In this document: positions 33,770 through 42,684 of the stretch, one piece after another
Layout of the letters: the number at the start of each line of letters is the position of its first letter
Numbering within the stretch: the first letter of the stretch is position 1
DNA from: Cellvibrio sp. 79
GTDB taxonomy: Bacteria; Pseudomonadota; Gammaproteobacteria; Pseudomonadales; Cellvibrionaceae
Assembly (NCBI GenBank): GCA_003056245.1
Contig: MVDH01000003.1
Span: 1,031,957-1,095,956, forward strand
Direction of reading: 5' to 3'
DNA: 64,000 nt
Made by a program: the position numbers and the translations under genes
Notes under the pieces: model-generated
What the model saw: only the letters and a program-made list of their open reading frames with translations
What the model was told of the DNA's origin: nothing
The model's database searches: none

Positions 33770-35715
33770 TCAGGTTGTTTCCTCAATTCGGCATCATACA
33801 AACGGGCAACGGCGAGATGCGCTTGTGCCAGGTAATTATTCAAGCGTTTTTCATGCGCAGCCAATTGAGTATCAACCTGATCACGCAAAACGCCGCTTTG
33901 TTGTTCAATCAATTGTTCCGTGTGCTGCAAATTACCGTTTACTTCTTTGCGCAATACATCCAGCCGGACAATGGTTGGTTGGATATCTACACTGGTGAGC
34001 GTTACTTCTTCAATACGCTGCCGTGTTGCTGCAATATTTGCCAGCGCATCATCGATTGCTTTCAACTCTGCTTGTTGGCCGGCGATATTTGCAGGAAACA
34101 CCTGCGCTGCGCGCCAGAGCAAAATACCTTTAAACATATTCAAACGGGTTTCCACATCAATGGTGTTTTGCCCCGCCGCTTTCATTTGCTGGATTGTCTT
34201 TTCGCCGCGCTCAATACGCTGGTAGAGCGCACGCGTTTCCTCATCTGCCAGTGCAATATAATTTTCTTCGCTGGCAATCGATTGGATACGGGCAGCTAGC
34301 TCATCGCGTTGCGCACTTAACGCTTGTTGTTTTTTAATTAAAGTATTTTGTGCAGTTTGTTGCTCCTGACGGCTGCGACTCGCTTGTTTTTCTAACAGCA
34401 ATTCACGGTAGGCATCCAGTTTTGGCTGCCATTGCTGCAATAACTTTTGCATCCGCAGCAAATCACGCAAATCGAGCACAGATGTCTGGAATGTATTTTT
34501 CGCAAACAATTCACTCAGGTAAGCGGAGCGGGTTTTGATAATGCTGATTTTATCCAGCTTGAGCCAATTCTGCCCGTCATCAGTAATGACAGCGGTGGGC
34601 GCGCCTTCCGCTGTGCCATCACCCCGTAATACTTTTTTTGCTTCCACGGCAGAAAAAGCTTCACTGCCAACCAATGTGAGTAATTCGCCTTGTGTGAGGG
34701 TAGTGCGCATATCGCGAATTAATTGAATTTCACGTGCTAATAATTCTTCAGCGGATTGATACGCAGCAACAGCCTCGCCCTGCGCATCAAGTTTTTCGTA
34801 AGCATAAGGAATGGCGAGCAAGGATTCCTGCACTGCCGGATGCATTAAGCTGCGTTCACGCAATACCTGCCAGGGCTTGAGCGCTACGTCGTATTCTTCC
34901 TGCGCTGCCGCTGCCCAGCCATAACCTAATAACGCTTGATTGGAAAAAGCACCATCCAAACGAACCCTGGTGAATTCCTGGATAGCCGCACGGTATTTTT
35001 TTTCAGCGAGGAACGAATAACCCAAAGCGGTAAAGGCTTTATCTTGCAGAGCCCATTGTTCTTTTTGGCGTGCAGGATTATCAGAAATATTTATTTCGGA
35101 TAACTCGGTAAAAAATTCCTGAGCACTTTTAAAGTTTCCGGCGCGAGCATGTGCCGCGCCCAGATTGTAAAGTGCGTAAGGATTCCAGCTGCGCAGCTCC
35201 TCCAGATCATCAACCGAGAGATCGGCAAAATTATTATTGCGGATACGAATATTAAATTGCAGTGCTTGCATTTGAGCGCGCAATGACGGTGTAAATGATT
35301 CGCTGACGCGCGCAAAACTTTGCTCAGCGGCAGCAAAATCGCCGCGGATGTAATGTAATTTTCCCAAGTAAAACCAGGCCGCATCGCGCACCTGCTGCGG
35401 GCGGCGCTCATCTTGCAAAATAGTAGTGAAGACACTTTCGGCATGGCGCTGCATGCCAAATGCCAGGCTAATCCCGCCGGCAATTAATTCCGGGTTATCG
35501 CTATGCCCCTGGATACCATTGCGGGTATCAGCGACCATCAATTCAGATAATGCGGGAACATAATCCTGTTGATAATAATGAAACAATGCAACGCCGTAGC
35601 GTAAATCCGCCACCGACGTTTTCATTTTTTCTTTTGCGTGTACAGCGGGAATGAGCGCAAAGCCGGCAATAACAAATGCCAGCAACTTGCGCCTGAATGA
35701 CAATGGGCAGCGCAT
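33766..35715 (-). CDS. TPR and coiled-coil periplasmic protein
   Basis: A 649-residue protein with a signal peptide (LLAFVIAGFALIPAVHAKE). Residues 35-300 carry TPR-like repeats (DAAWFYLGKLHYIRGDFAAAEQSFARV, LYNLGAAHARAGNFKSAQEFFTEL, ALGYSFLAEKKYRAAIQEFTRVRL). Residues about 400-640 are long helices rich in Gln, Glu, Lys and Arg, typical of coiled coil. Start at 35715 is chosen because it overlaps the upstream stop as TAATG; a GTG four codons earlier is possible. It is probably a long periplasmic arm linking the inner-membrane motor to the outer-membrane lipoproteins. No homologous function is certain. Confidence 0.85.
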   Translation of the reverse strand: MRCPLSFRRKLLAFVIAGFALIPAVHAKEKMKTSVADLRYGVALFHYYQQDYVPALSELMVADTRNGIQGHSDNPELIAGGISLAFGMQRHAESVFTTILQDERRPQQVRDAAWFYLGKLHYIRGDFAAAEQSFARVSESFTPSLRAQMQALQFNIRIRNNNFADLSVDDLEELRSWNPYALYNLGAAHARAGNFKSAQEFFTELSEINISDNPARQKEQWALQDKAFTALGYSFLAEKKYRAAIQEFTRVRLDGAFSNQALLGYGWAAAAQEEYDVALKPWQVLRERSLMHPAVQESLLAIPYAYEKLDAQGEAVAAYQSAEELLAREIQLIRDMRTTLTQGELLTLVGSEAFSAVEAKKVLRGDGTAEGAPTAVITDDGQNWLKLDKISIIKTRSAYLSELFAKNTFQTSVLDLRDLLRMQKLLQQWQPKLDAYRELLLEKQASRSRQEQQTAQNTLIKKQQALSAQRDELAARIQSIASEENYIALADEETRALYQRIERGEKTIQQMKAAGQNTIDVETRLNMFKGILLWRAAQVFPANIAGQQAELKAIDDALANIAATRQRIEEVTLTSVDIQPTIVRLDVLRKEVNGNLQHTEQLIEQQSGVLRDQVDTQLAAHEKRLNNYLAQAHLAVARLYDAELRKQPE

Positions 35716-36245
35716 TACATTTGCCACTGCTTGATTTCAAATTCAGGTTGTAATTGCGCACTGGAATCGACAATTTTCAACTCCAGCACAACGGGTTCCT
35801 GACCTTTGGTAACAACCAGTTTGGCACCACGCTTGTAATCTTTTTGCGGGCCACGGCCGGTAAAAAAAGCGCTGATCTCGTGCTCGCCCGCTTTTAAATT
35901 ACCCACATACAAGCGCTGTACACCGCCGCGAAATAATGCGTTGGTTTGCTTATCGGTATAGAGTTCACTGGCAACCAGTTGGTTATCTATTTCAAGCTTG
36001 ATCGCATCCAGCGCAAAAAAAACACCGAGATCCATAGAGACATATACTGCAACCTGGGTGCTGGCGGGATACAGCAAATCTTCTTCCAGAATTAACAAAT
36101 CCCGATTGAGGGTCAACACAGACTCTTTGAGTGATTCTACTTTGCCAGCGGACTCTTGCGCCAATACACCACCACTACCCAAGGTACAACTTAATAATGA
36201 CAAGAGCGCAGCCAGGCGCAGCCAATGGCGCAAGGGTTGATTCAT
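35715..36245 (-). CDS. Small secreted protein opening the AgmX/ExbB operon
   Basis: A 176-residue protein starting at the ATG at 36245, with GGAGA eight bases upstream; an in-frame start 18 codons earlier lacks support. It has a signal peptide (LAALLSLLSCTLGSGGVLAQ, cleavage before ESAG). A short helical segment (SLKESVLTLNRDLLILEEDLLYP) leads to a beta-rich domain (TQVAVYVSMDLGVFFALDAIKLEIDNQ, RGGVQRLYVGNLKAGEHEISAFFTGRG). This resembles an Ig-like/PEGA-like carrier, but I do not recognise the family. As first gene of a nine-gene operon it is likely part of the same complex. Confidence 0.8.
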   Translation of the reverse strand: MNQPLRHWLRLAALLSLLSCTLGSGGVLAQESAGKVESLKESVLTLNRDLLILEEDLLYPASTQVAVYVSMDLGVFFALDAIKLEIDNQLVASELYTDKQTNALFRGGVQRLYVGNLKAGEHEISAFFTGRGPQKDYKRGAKLVVTKGQEPVVLELKIVDSSAQLQPEFEIKQWQM

Positions 36246-36499
36246 AATTTTCTCCGGATTTTTATGCAAGCGCCTGACGCCCTGCTTTTGATGTAGCAAT
36301 CACACATTTAAATCATTCTAGAAGCCAATCTAGATCCTGAATGTGACATTGAGCACAGTTGATCTGGCGCTTGAGTGATTTTTTTTGGACGGTGATCAAA
36401 CCCTACGCAAAAGCGACAAAGCTGGTCAACCATTGCCGTTCTTGAGTAAGACAACCTGGATAGCAAACAAAGCTTAGATGGTTTTTGGCGCCGGGCAAC

Positions 36500-36539
36500 C
36501 CTGCTTTTTGCCTACTATCAAGGGCAAGCAAAAAGCAGG
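36500..36539. terminator. Weak hairpin after the carbohydrate-binding-like lipoprotein gene
   Basis: CCTGCTTTTTGC and its complement form a 12-bp stem with a 16-base loop, just past the stop of the 36548 gene. There is no clear T-tract after it. The rest of 36246-36547, including the promoter region of the operon at 36245, shows no recognisable box. Confidence 0.45.
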
Positions 36540-36547
36540 AGCAAGTT

Positions 36548-37738
36548 TTATTCCGTTATCAGAATAGTGTCGATTGTTATCTGCCCGAAGTAATAGCGAG
36601 GCTTGTTATTCGCATAAAAATGGAGTGCCAATGCACGCACATCAGCGGGGTTAAAATTATTACCAAAATTGCCGCCCAACGCAGTTTCAATTTGATACCA
36701 CTGATTACCGTGCATGCCCTGAGTTGTATAAAGATCAGTTTCTACCGTTCTGCCATTACCGTCGGTAGCAGCCAGACTAAACTCGATATTGCCCTCTACA
36801 CCAACCAGTGACGGTTGTAATTTAATCTGAAATTTAGCTTTTTTGTTTTTTATATTAATTGCGTTTGGCAGGTTGGTTTCTACGGCGAAATGATCATAGT
36901 CAGTTTGCCATACCGGATAAAAGCTTAATCCCTGAGTCAAATAAAGACTGAATGGAGACATACCGGTGTAATTAACAACAGCCCAACGCTTAAGCGCGGC
37001 TTCCGAATCAAAGTGCTCCCAAAAAATTTCTTTGGGGACAGACACGCTACCCGTGCCTTTTACCCATTTAATATTATCCAATTGAAATTTCACGCCGGTT
37101 TGCAACCCATCTTCAAATGAAGGGCGAATGAAAAAACCGGTATCAACACTTTTCAAATACAAACCACCTCGCACCAATTCAGCGATACTTAATTCGACCG
37201 GTTGCCATTGGTTAAGGACACTGACCGGCACCTTTACCGAATGGGACGTGCAAGGCCATTTACATTCCACAACCACTTCAAATTGCATGCTACCTTTGTT
37301 GCGATCATAAGCATCGCCAAAGTCCAACACATTGACATCAAAGCTCAGCTTGCCTGTTGCGAATTCACTGCGATCAACAGGCTCCCGATTCACATAAAGC
37401 TGGCTGACATAATTGGCCTTGCCACCGTAACTGACCTCAATCACCTTGCCGTGGCCAGCAGAAGGCGAATCCACAATCGCCCATTGCACATTGCTGCTGT
37501 TGGTTTCGGTTTTGTAACTCTGCCCCTGATTGGTTTCAATGTTGTGCTCCCATATCCCAAAATTTCCCCATTCAGTATTGAGGCAACTTTCGAAGATCAC
37601 ACCGCCGGTACCACACATACCAACAGACGAAGACGACGCGGCCGATGAAGCCGGGATTGGGGTTGCATCACCACCGCCTCCACCACCGCAAGCACCAAGC
37701 AATAAACTAACAATAAGAATTCCTGACGAACGTGTCAT
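36548..37738 (-). CDS. Lipoprotein with two carbohydrate-binding-like domains
   Basis: A 396-residue protein with a lipobox (LLLGAC, Cys near 17) followed by Gly- and Ser-rich linkers (GGGGGG, SSAASSSSV), a common plan in Cellvibrio surface proteins. Two similar beta-sandwich regions follow. The first spans about 45-230 (FGIWEHNIETNQGQSYKTE, KLSFDVNVLDFG, KFQLDNIKWV). The second spans about 240-396 (EIFWEHFDSEAALKRWAVVNY, FQIKLQPS, HFYANNKPRYYFGQITIDTILI). Both show jelly-roll CBM-type organisation such as in ExoP-like C-terminal modules. It probably binds polysaccharide at the outer membrane. No catalytic residues are evident. Confidence 0.7.
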   Translation of the reverse strand: MTRSSGILIVSLLLGACGGGGGGDATPIPASSAASSSSVGMCGTGGVIFESCLNTEWGNFGIWEHNIETNQGQSYKTETNSSNVQWAIVDSPSAGHGKVIEVSYGGKANYVSQLYVNREPVDRSEFATGKLSFDVNVLDFGDAYDRNKGSMQFEVVVECKWPCTSHSVKVPVSVLNQWQPVELSIAELVRGGLYLKSVDTGFFIRPSFEDGLQTGVKFQLDNIKWVKGTGSVSVPKEIFWEHFDSEAALKRWAVVNYTGMSPFSLYLTQGLSFYPVWQTDYDHFAVETNLPNAINIKNKKAKFQIKLQPSLVGVEGNIEFSLAATDGNGRTVETDLYTTQGMHGNQWYQIETALGGNFGNNFNPADVRALALHFYANNKPRYYFGQITIDTILITE

Positions 37739-37874
37739 AACGACTCCCTTAATAAGGCAGGTAATGAGAAGAAGACGAAAATTAATGAGAGGGCGGAAGT
37801 AGAGGAGGAAAAAAAATAGTTATATATTGTGTGCGCCAAGTTATCAGTCAGCGAGATGACAAGCAACCTGCTTT

Positions 37875-38873
37875 TTATTGCGGTGGAGTCAAACCATTGC
37901 TGTAAAGCACTTTGCCTTTCTCAGTAATAATGACAGCATCAAAACCGGGCAACTTATTGATGATCGCCAGACCCTGTTCCGGCCCTTTGATGAAAACTAC
38001 CTTGGATAACGGATCAGTATCAAAACCGGCGGGGCCAAGAATGGTGACACTGGTAACACCGTGAGCGGATTTACCGGTACGCGGGTTGATAATGTGATGG
38101 ACACGCTCGCCAGTCGCCTGATCAATAAAATAGCGCTCGTAATCACCGGATGTAGAAAGCGAAACATTTTCCAGCGGCAAGGTTACTGCAACTGATTCAG
38201 CACGCGGATTTTTAATTCCGACCAACCATGGGCGCCCCAGGCGATCACCAATTACGCGACTATCACCGCCCGCCGTAATATTCGCGTGTTCAACACCAAA
38301 TTTTTTTAATACCGCCAACGATGTATCGACTGAATAACCCTTGGCAATTCCACCCAGATCAACATATACACGTGGATGTTCAAACCATACGGTATTCGCT
38401 TTTGTATTCAGGTGGATAAACCGGTAATTAATTAGCGGAAGTAATTCTTCGCGTTGTTGTTCGCTCGGTTTTAATTTTTTGCGGTAATCGTAATAGCGAG
38501 CGAGCGAAGCAAACGTCACATCAAAAGCGCCATCACTCAAGCGACTGTAATAGAGCGCCTTATCAAGAATCGCGGTAAGTTCGGGTGATATTTTTAATGG
38601 ATTTTCTGCATTGGCTTTGGGCGCTAATTGATTTAACCGGTAGAGTTCACTGGTTTCAATGTAAGGGCTGAAATGCTCATCAATACGGCGCATTTCTGTC
38701 ATGACTGCGGCGATGGCTTGTTCCGCTTTAGCATCATCTTCCAGCCAGAGGATCACACTGACGTTGGTGCCCATGATGCTCTGACTATCGGTATGCCATT
38801 TGGCCCAAGTCAGTGAACTGGAAAGTAGCAGCAAAAAAAACAGAACAAACCGTTGCATACCATGGAAGCTCAT
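37875..38873 (-). CDS. apbE: FAD:protein FMN transferase (ApbE)
   Basis: A 332-residue ApbE-family protein with a signal peptide (FFLLLLSSSLTWAKW). Family blocks: GTNVSVILW, DEHFSPYIETSELYRLN, DLGGIAKGYSVD, GGDSRVIG, HHIINPRTGKSAHGVTSVTILGPAGFDTDPLSKVVFI; the FAD-binding and Mg-binding Asp residues lie in the last block. It transfers FMN to a Thr of target proteins such as Nqr/Rnf subunits. Its stop-to-start gap from gspN is five bases, so it is the last gene of the type II secretion operon, which is odd because no flavoprotein target is close by. An ATG five codons downstream would also give a good signal peptide. Confidence 0.92.
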   Translation of the reverse strand: MSFHGMQRFVLFFLLLLSSSLTWAKWHTDSQSIMGTNVSVILWLEDDAKAEQAIAAVMTEMRRIDEHFSPYIETSELYRLNQLAPKANAENPLKISPELTAILDKALYYSRLSDGAFDVTFASLARYYDYRKKLKPSEQQREELLPLINYRFIHLNTKANTVWFEHPRVYVDLGGIAKGYSVDTSLAVLKKFGVEHANITAGGDSRVIGDRLGRPWLVGIKNPRAESVAVTLPLENVSLSTSGDYERYFIDQATGERVHHIINPRTGKSAHGVTSVTILGPAGFDTDPLSKVVFIKGPEQGLAIINKLPGFDAVIITEKGKVLYSNGLTPPQ

Positions 38874-38878
38874 AGGAT

Positions 38879-39667
38879 TTAGAGGTTCATATCCACACGA
38901 TAATGGCTTTTACCCTGTTCATCCACACGGTCCTGCTGTGCAAACATGGATAACACATCGCGCGCGTTGGCGGAATCGAAAAATGTCTGCGGTGCAGCCA
39001 GCTCACCGGAAACACGCCCACCGCTCGGCGCAGCCAATTCGATTTGCAAATTCACATCAAGCGGGCCTGACAAATTAAAAAACTTTGCTGAAATGCCATT
39101 GCTGCCGTTATCAGTTAACTCTGCGGCAAAGCTGCCGATATCCAGCCAGTTGGAGCCGGTATTAACCCGCGCATTATTCCAGGAAACATTACCTTTAAGT
39201 TTCAGTAATGTATTGCCGCGCAATTGTAATTCATCGACATGAGCGGAAATTTGTCCCTGAATAGGAACCGGAATTTTTGCTTGCAGCAGCGAAGAGGGAA
39301 TTGAAAAATTGGCGTCATGTACCTGCACTTCACCGTTGGAGCTCGCGCACACTTCACCATCAAATTGCTGGATAGATAATTTGGTTGTCACATCAGCACA
39401 ACGGGTAATTAACGAAAGCGGGCTGAGTTTCCATCCCAATTGCCCTAATGACTGTTCCTGACCATTGAGCTGTATGCTGGCGAGGCTTGCCTTGCCATTC
39501 CACACACTACCCGTTACACCGCTCATCGCCAGACCGGTTCCGCGTGTTAATACCCAGGCGCCCCAGGTAGCAGGAATATTGCTGAGCACGAAAATTAAAA
39601 AAAACAATACGCCCAAACCAATCCACAGTTTTTTATGGGTTTTCAATAAATCAGGAAAAGTGCTCAT
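38879..39667 (-). CDS. gspN: Type II secretion protein N
   Basis: A 262-residue inner-membrane protein with one N-terminal helix (LWIGLGVLFFLIFVLSNIPATWGAWVL). The periplasmic part has beta-rich blocks (GLAMSGVTGSVWNGKASLASI, LGQLGWKLSPLSL) characteristic of GspN. The role is not well defined; it is present in Xcp/Gsp systems of some gammaproteobacteria and can be dispensable. It follows gspM by 30 bases. Confidence 0.88.
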   Translation of the reverse strand: MSTFPDLLKTHKKLWIGLGVLFFLIFVLSNIPATWGAWVLTRGTGLAMSGVTGSVWNGKASLASIQLNGQEQSLGQLGWKLSPLSLITRCADVTTKLSIQQFDGEVCASSNGEVQVHDANFSIPSSLLQAKIPVPIQGQISAHVDELQLRGNTLLKLKGNVSWNNARVNTGSNWLDIGSFAAELTDNGSNGISAKFFNLSGPLDVNLQIELAAPSGGRVSGELAAPQTFFDSANARDVLSMFAQQDRVDEQGKSHYRVDMNL

Positions 39668-39697
39668 AAGATTCTTTTTCGATCCCGGGTAACAAAT

Positions 39698-40177
39698 TTA
39701 TTGTGCTTTTTGCAAACGCAAATTGACGGTGACTTGACCGGGGTCATTGGTGGAAGCCAACGATAGATCCGTAACGTTCACACCTTGTTTATATTCCATG
39801 TCGTACAGCCATTGCATCAGGGGCTCATAGGCAGCACGATCAAGACGCACACGCACTTCACCGTTGGCGCCGGGTTGCAAGCCGCTCATTTGCAAACCAT
39901 TGGCTCGCAAGCTGGAATCAATAAGCCCATTAATATTCTCACCCGCATTGGCTGAACCTTGTGCACGTAACTGCTGGATTTGTGCGGCAAGAATTTGTAC
40001 GCGACCCAATGTTTGGGTAGAGCTGGTATTCGCCAGGTATAGTTGATCGCGCTTTTTCTGGATAGGTGTTAATACAAGCAACCACACCAAATACAGCACC
40101 ACCACAACACCGCAGCCGAGAATCAGCATTTGCTCATGCCGGCTATATTTATTTAAAAAATTCAGTATCTGATTCAT
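39698..40177 (-). CDS. gspM: Type II secretion protein M
   Basis: A 159-residue bitopic inner-membrane protein: short cytoplasmic N-terminus, one helix (MLILGCGVVVVLYLVWLLVLTPI), then a coiled periplasmic stretch and a ferredoxin-like domain (MSGLQPGANGEVRVRLDRAAYEPLMQWLYDM). GspM pairs with GspL and stabilises the assembly platform. Its gene lies 37 bases after gspL in the canonical order. Confidence 0.93.
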   Translation of the reverse strand: MNQILNFLNKYSRHEQMLILGCGVVVVLYLVWLLVLTPIQKKRDQLYLANTSSTQTLGRVQILAAQIQQLRAQGSANAGENINGLIDSSLRANGLQMSGLQPGANGEVRVRLDRAAYEPLMQWLYDMEYKQGVNVTDLSLASTNDPGQVTVNLRLQKAQ

Positions 40178-40214
40178 ATTTTTTCCTCGACGATTCGGTG
40201 TATTGATTCATCGA

Positions 40215-41489
40215 TTACTGTGGATTTTTGGTAATTTTTAAACGCGCGGTTTGGACATTACCCTGCGCATTGGCACTCAGTACTTCGGCATTAAATCCCT
40301 GCGTGCGGATATTCTGCGCAATGGTTTCAAAGGTAGCGAAACTGTCCGCCTGCACATTAATATTCAATTCGCCAATTTCGCCTACGTAAGCAATACCTTT
40401 AATACTCACATTGGGTACGGATGAAACCTGCGGCAATACCACAACCAGCAATTCCATTACGCGACCAGATCGATCCGTGGGTTGTAGTTGATTCAGTGCC
40501 GTAGTTAGTTGTTTTTCCGGATCAACCATTCGCCCTTGGGGAATGGCCGCGCGCGCCGCCGTTTCAATTTGTTGACGAATTTTTAAATTTTCATTGCTGA
40601 GTTTCTGGATTTCGAAAATCAATACGCCAAGATAAACCGCTGCACATACACCGGCAAAAATCGCCACGGTTTTCCACATTTTCCACCAGCGCTCGATGGG
40701 TAAACGCTGGGAAAATTCGCCCTGGCAAATATCAATGGCACTGCTGCCGTAATCCAGGGACCAGGCATCAGCCAACACCTGATCTTTAATTGAACCTTGC
40801 AATTCCGCAGGCACTAATTCGGTGAGCTTGGCCAGATCCTCTTCCGTCGCTGCACGCAAGTGCAAATCCGGTAGGCGATCCACACGCTCTTGTGAGGTAA
40901 GCAGCAGTGACAACGCCATACGTGCGTGTGGGACTGCGAGACTAAAACCCAATGTCGGTGCATAACGCAGATAAAATTGGCCTTCATATAACCCCAACGA
41001 CCAATGATTATAGGCATCGCTCAACGCTTCTTCTGCGCGGGGCAAAATCAACGGGGCAGACCAGCAGCGGGTGACCTCTATACCTAATGCAGCTAACTCT
41101 GCAAACACTGCCTGCAGCCAGGTTTTATCGGTATACGCAACGACAACCCGACCATCTGCCGGTGATCCCAGCGCGAAATGTAAATCTTCTACATCGCCGA
41201 TAACACTTTCTTCAAGCTGGAATGGCAACAGGTTGCGCAAATGCTTTTTTTCTTTTTCGCTATATTCCAGCTCGCGGGTTCCAACACTGTTACCAGGTAA
41301 AATCAACCAGGTAGACTGGCTGCCACCCGCACGCTCTACCAAGGCTTCGCGCAAGGCTTCACGATCACCGCTCGCGGCAGTTTCCGGTTGCGGATTACCA
41401 TCGCTACCCAACCAGCACCAGCGGAACCAGTCGGCCAGGGTTTTGCCATCGGCAGATGTATTTACTGCGAGCACCAATTGCATGGACAT
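40215..41489 (-). CDS. gspL: Type II secretion protein L
   Basis: A 424-residue protein. The cytoplasmic actin-like part occupies about residues 1-275 and binds the ATPase GspE. A single membrane helix follows (WKTVAIFAGVCAAVYLGVLIF, about 283-303). The periplasmic part ends in a GspM-like fold (GIAYVGEIGELNINVQADSFATFETIAQNIRTQGF). GspL couples the ATPase to the inner-membrane platform. It keeps its place between gspK and gspM. Confidence 0.93.
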   Translation of the reverse strand: MSMQLVLAVNTSADGKTLADWFRWCWLGSDGNPQPETAASGDREALREALVERAGGSQSTWLILPGNSVGTRELEYSEKEKKHLRNLLPFQLEESVIGDVEDLHFALGSPADGRVVVAYTDKTWLQAVFAELAALGIEVTRCWSAPLILPRAEEALSDAYNHWSLGLYEGQFYLRYAPTLGFSLAVPHARMALSLLLTSQERVDRLPDLHLRAATEEDLAKLTELVPAELQGSIKDQVLADAWSLDYGSSAIDICQGEFSQRLPIERWWKMWKTVAIFAGVCAAVYLGVLIFEIQKLSNENLKIRQQIETAARAAIPQGRMVDPEKQLTTALNQLQPTDRSGRVMELLVVVLPQVSSVPNVSIKGIAYVGEIGELNINVQADSFATFETIAQNIRTQGFNAEVLSANAQGNVQTARLKITKNPQ

Positions 41490-41556
41490 AGTTTTGCTCT
41501 GATCAAATCACTGAATAGGTTTCATTATTAGTCGATGCGAACACCCGCCGCTGGAA

Positions 41557-42684
41557 TTATTCAACCAACTCGGTTTCCCCATCCTCATCTTCGTCTTCTG
41601 TTTTACGTACCGCTGTCGGCAATTCAAATACATCATCGCGCTGAATCACCTTGAGGGTAGGGCGATTCTGGGATTTATCCCGCGTCATCAGGCTACGCAT
41701 GCTGCGACGCTGGTCAACCAACTGTACACTGGCGTTTAACCAGAAGAACGTAGCGGTTCGAGTCAATTGATCGGTGCTTTTACCGGGGAAAGCGTTCCGT
41801 ATATCCTCATCAGTTGCAAAGCCGGTTTCAGGACGGGCCTTAATCACTTGCTGCACATCAGATTCAGCTGCCGGAGACAGAGACCCCGGATCATTAATCG
41901 TCAGCAGCAGGTTATTAATTCCTTTACCTACCGGGCTTCTCAACTCCATGGTATTGATATTCATCCCCACACCCGACTGCGGTAATACCGTCACAAAAGA
42001 CATAAGCCGCAACACCAGCAAAGGATTTTCGTTAAATCCCCTGACCAAACGCAATTCATCCAGAGTTTTAAACAGTGCATTGGCGGGCAAATAGGGCTCC
42101 GGCATGCTCTGGTAATAATTGGATTCTGCACCCCCCTGGCCAGATTCATTTTCGTCCGGGTCCATCCAGTCAACTACCGCCTCCAACAGGTATTCCGCCT
42201 GGTCTTGCCCCAGGGGAATGTCCGGAAAGGTTTGCAATAAGCGAATAAAACGCCGCTGCGGTTCGGAATATCGCTCCGGGCTGCCCACTGGTTTTTCCGC
42301 CGTAAAAGCAGTAGCCAGGTCATTGAGGTTTAACTGGGTTGTAGCATCCGTCAAACGCGCGACACCAGATACACCATCATCATCAATGGGTACTTCATTA
42401 CCCCAGGGCTCCCCCAGGTAATCATGGCCCTGCTCGATATCGGCGGTCGCAAACATCAACTTTGCCACCTCTTCAGTTCCTTCCAGAAACGACCTTGCCT
42501 GTGCGCCATGCCAACGGGTTTCTGCGCGCGCCAGCCCCAGTTGGTATTGGGCAGCAAATTTCACACTCAGGGCCGCAACCAACGCAACAATCAGTAATAC
42601 CAACACCAGCACCGTACCTTGCTGGTACGTGTTGAAATTACTGTTGCGTCTGGAATTGTTCAGGCAACGCAAACAGGCGCGCAA
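41557..42684 (-). CDS. gspK: Type II secretion minor pseudopilin K
   Basis: A 375-residue minor pseudopilin. The hydrophobic start (QQG then TVLVLVLLIVALVAALSVKFAAQY) is the prepilin-type cleavage region; like other GspK it lacks the Glu at +5. The large periplasmic domain has two Ca-binding-type acidic stretches (DWMDPDENESGQGGAE). It caps the pseudopilus tip with GspI and GspJ. The reading frame begins with TTG at 42684 and overlaps gspJ by 47 bases. No ATG is available before the hydrophobic segment, so the true start is a non-ATG codon and its exact place is uncertain. Confidence 0.9.
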   Translation of the reverse strand: MRACLRCLNNSRRNSNFNTYQQGTVLVLVLLIVALVAALSVKFAAQYQLGLARAETRWHGAQARSFLEGTEEVAKLMFATADIEQGHDYLGEPWGNEVPIDDDGVSGVARLTDATTQLNLNDLATAFTAEKPVGSPERYSEPQRRFIRLLQTFPDIPLGQDQAEYLLEAVVDWMDPDENESGQGGAESNYYQSMPEPYLPANALFKTLDELRLVRGFNENPLLVLRLMSFVTVLPQSGVGMNINTMELRSPVGKGINNLLLTINDPGSLSPAAESDVQQVIKARPETGFATDEDIRNAFPGKSTDQLTRTATFFWLNASVQLVDQRRSMRSLMTRDKSQNRPTLKVIQRDDVFELPTAVRKTEDEDEDGETELVE

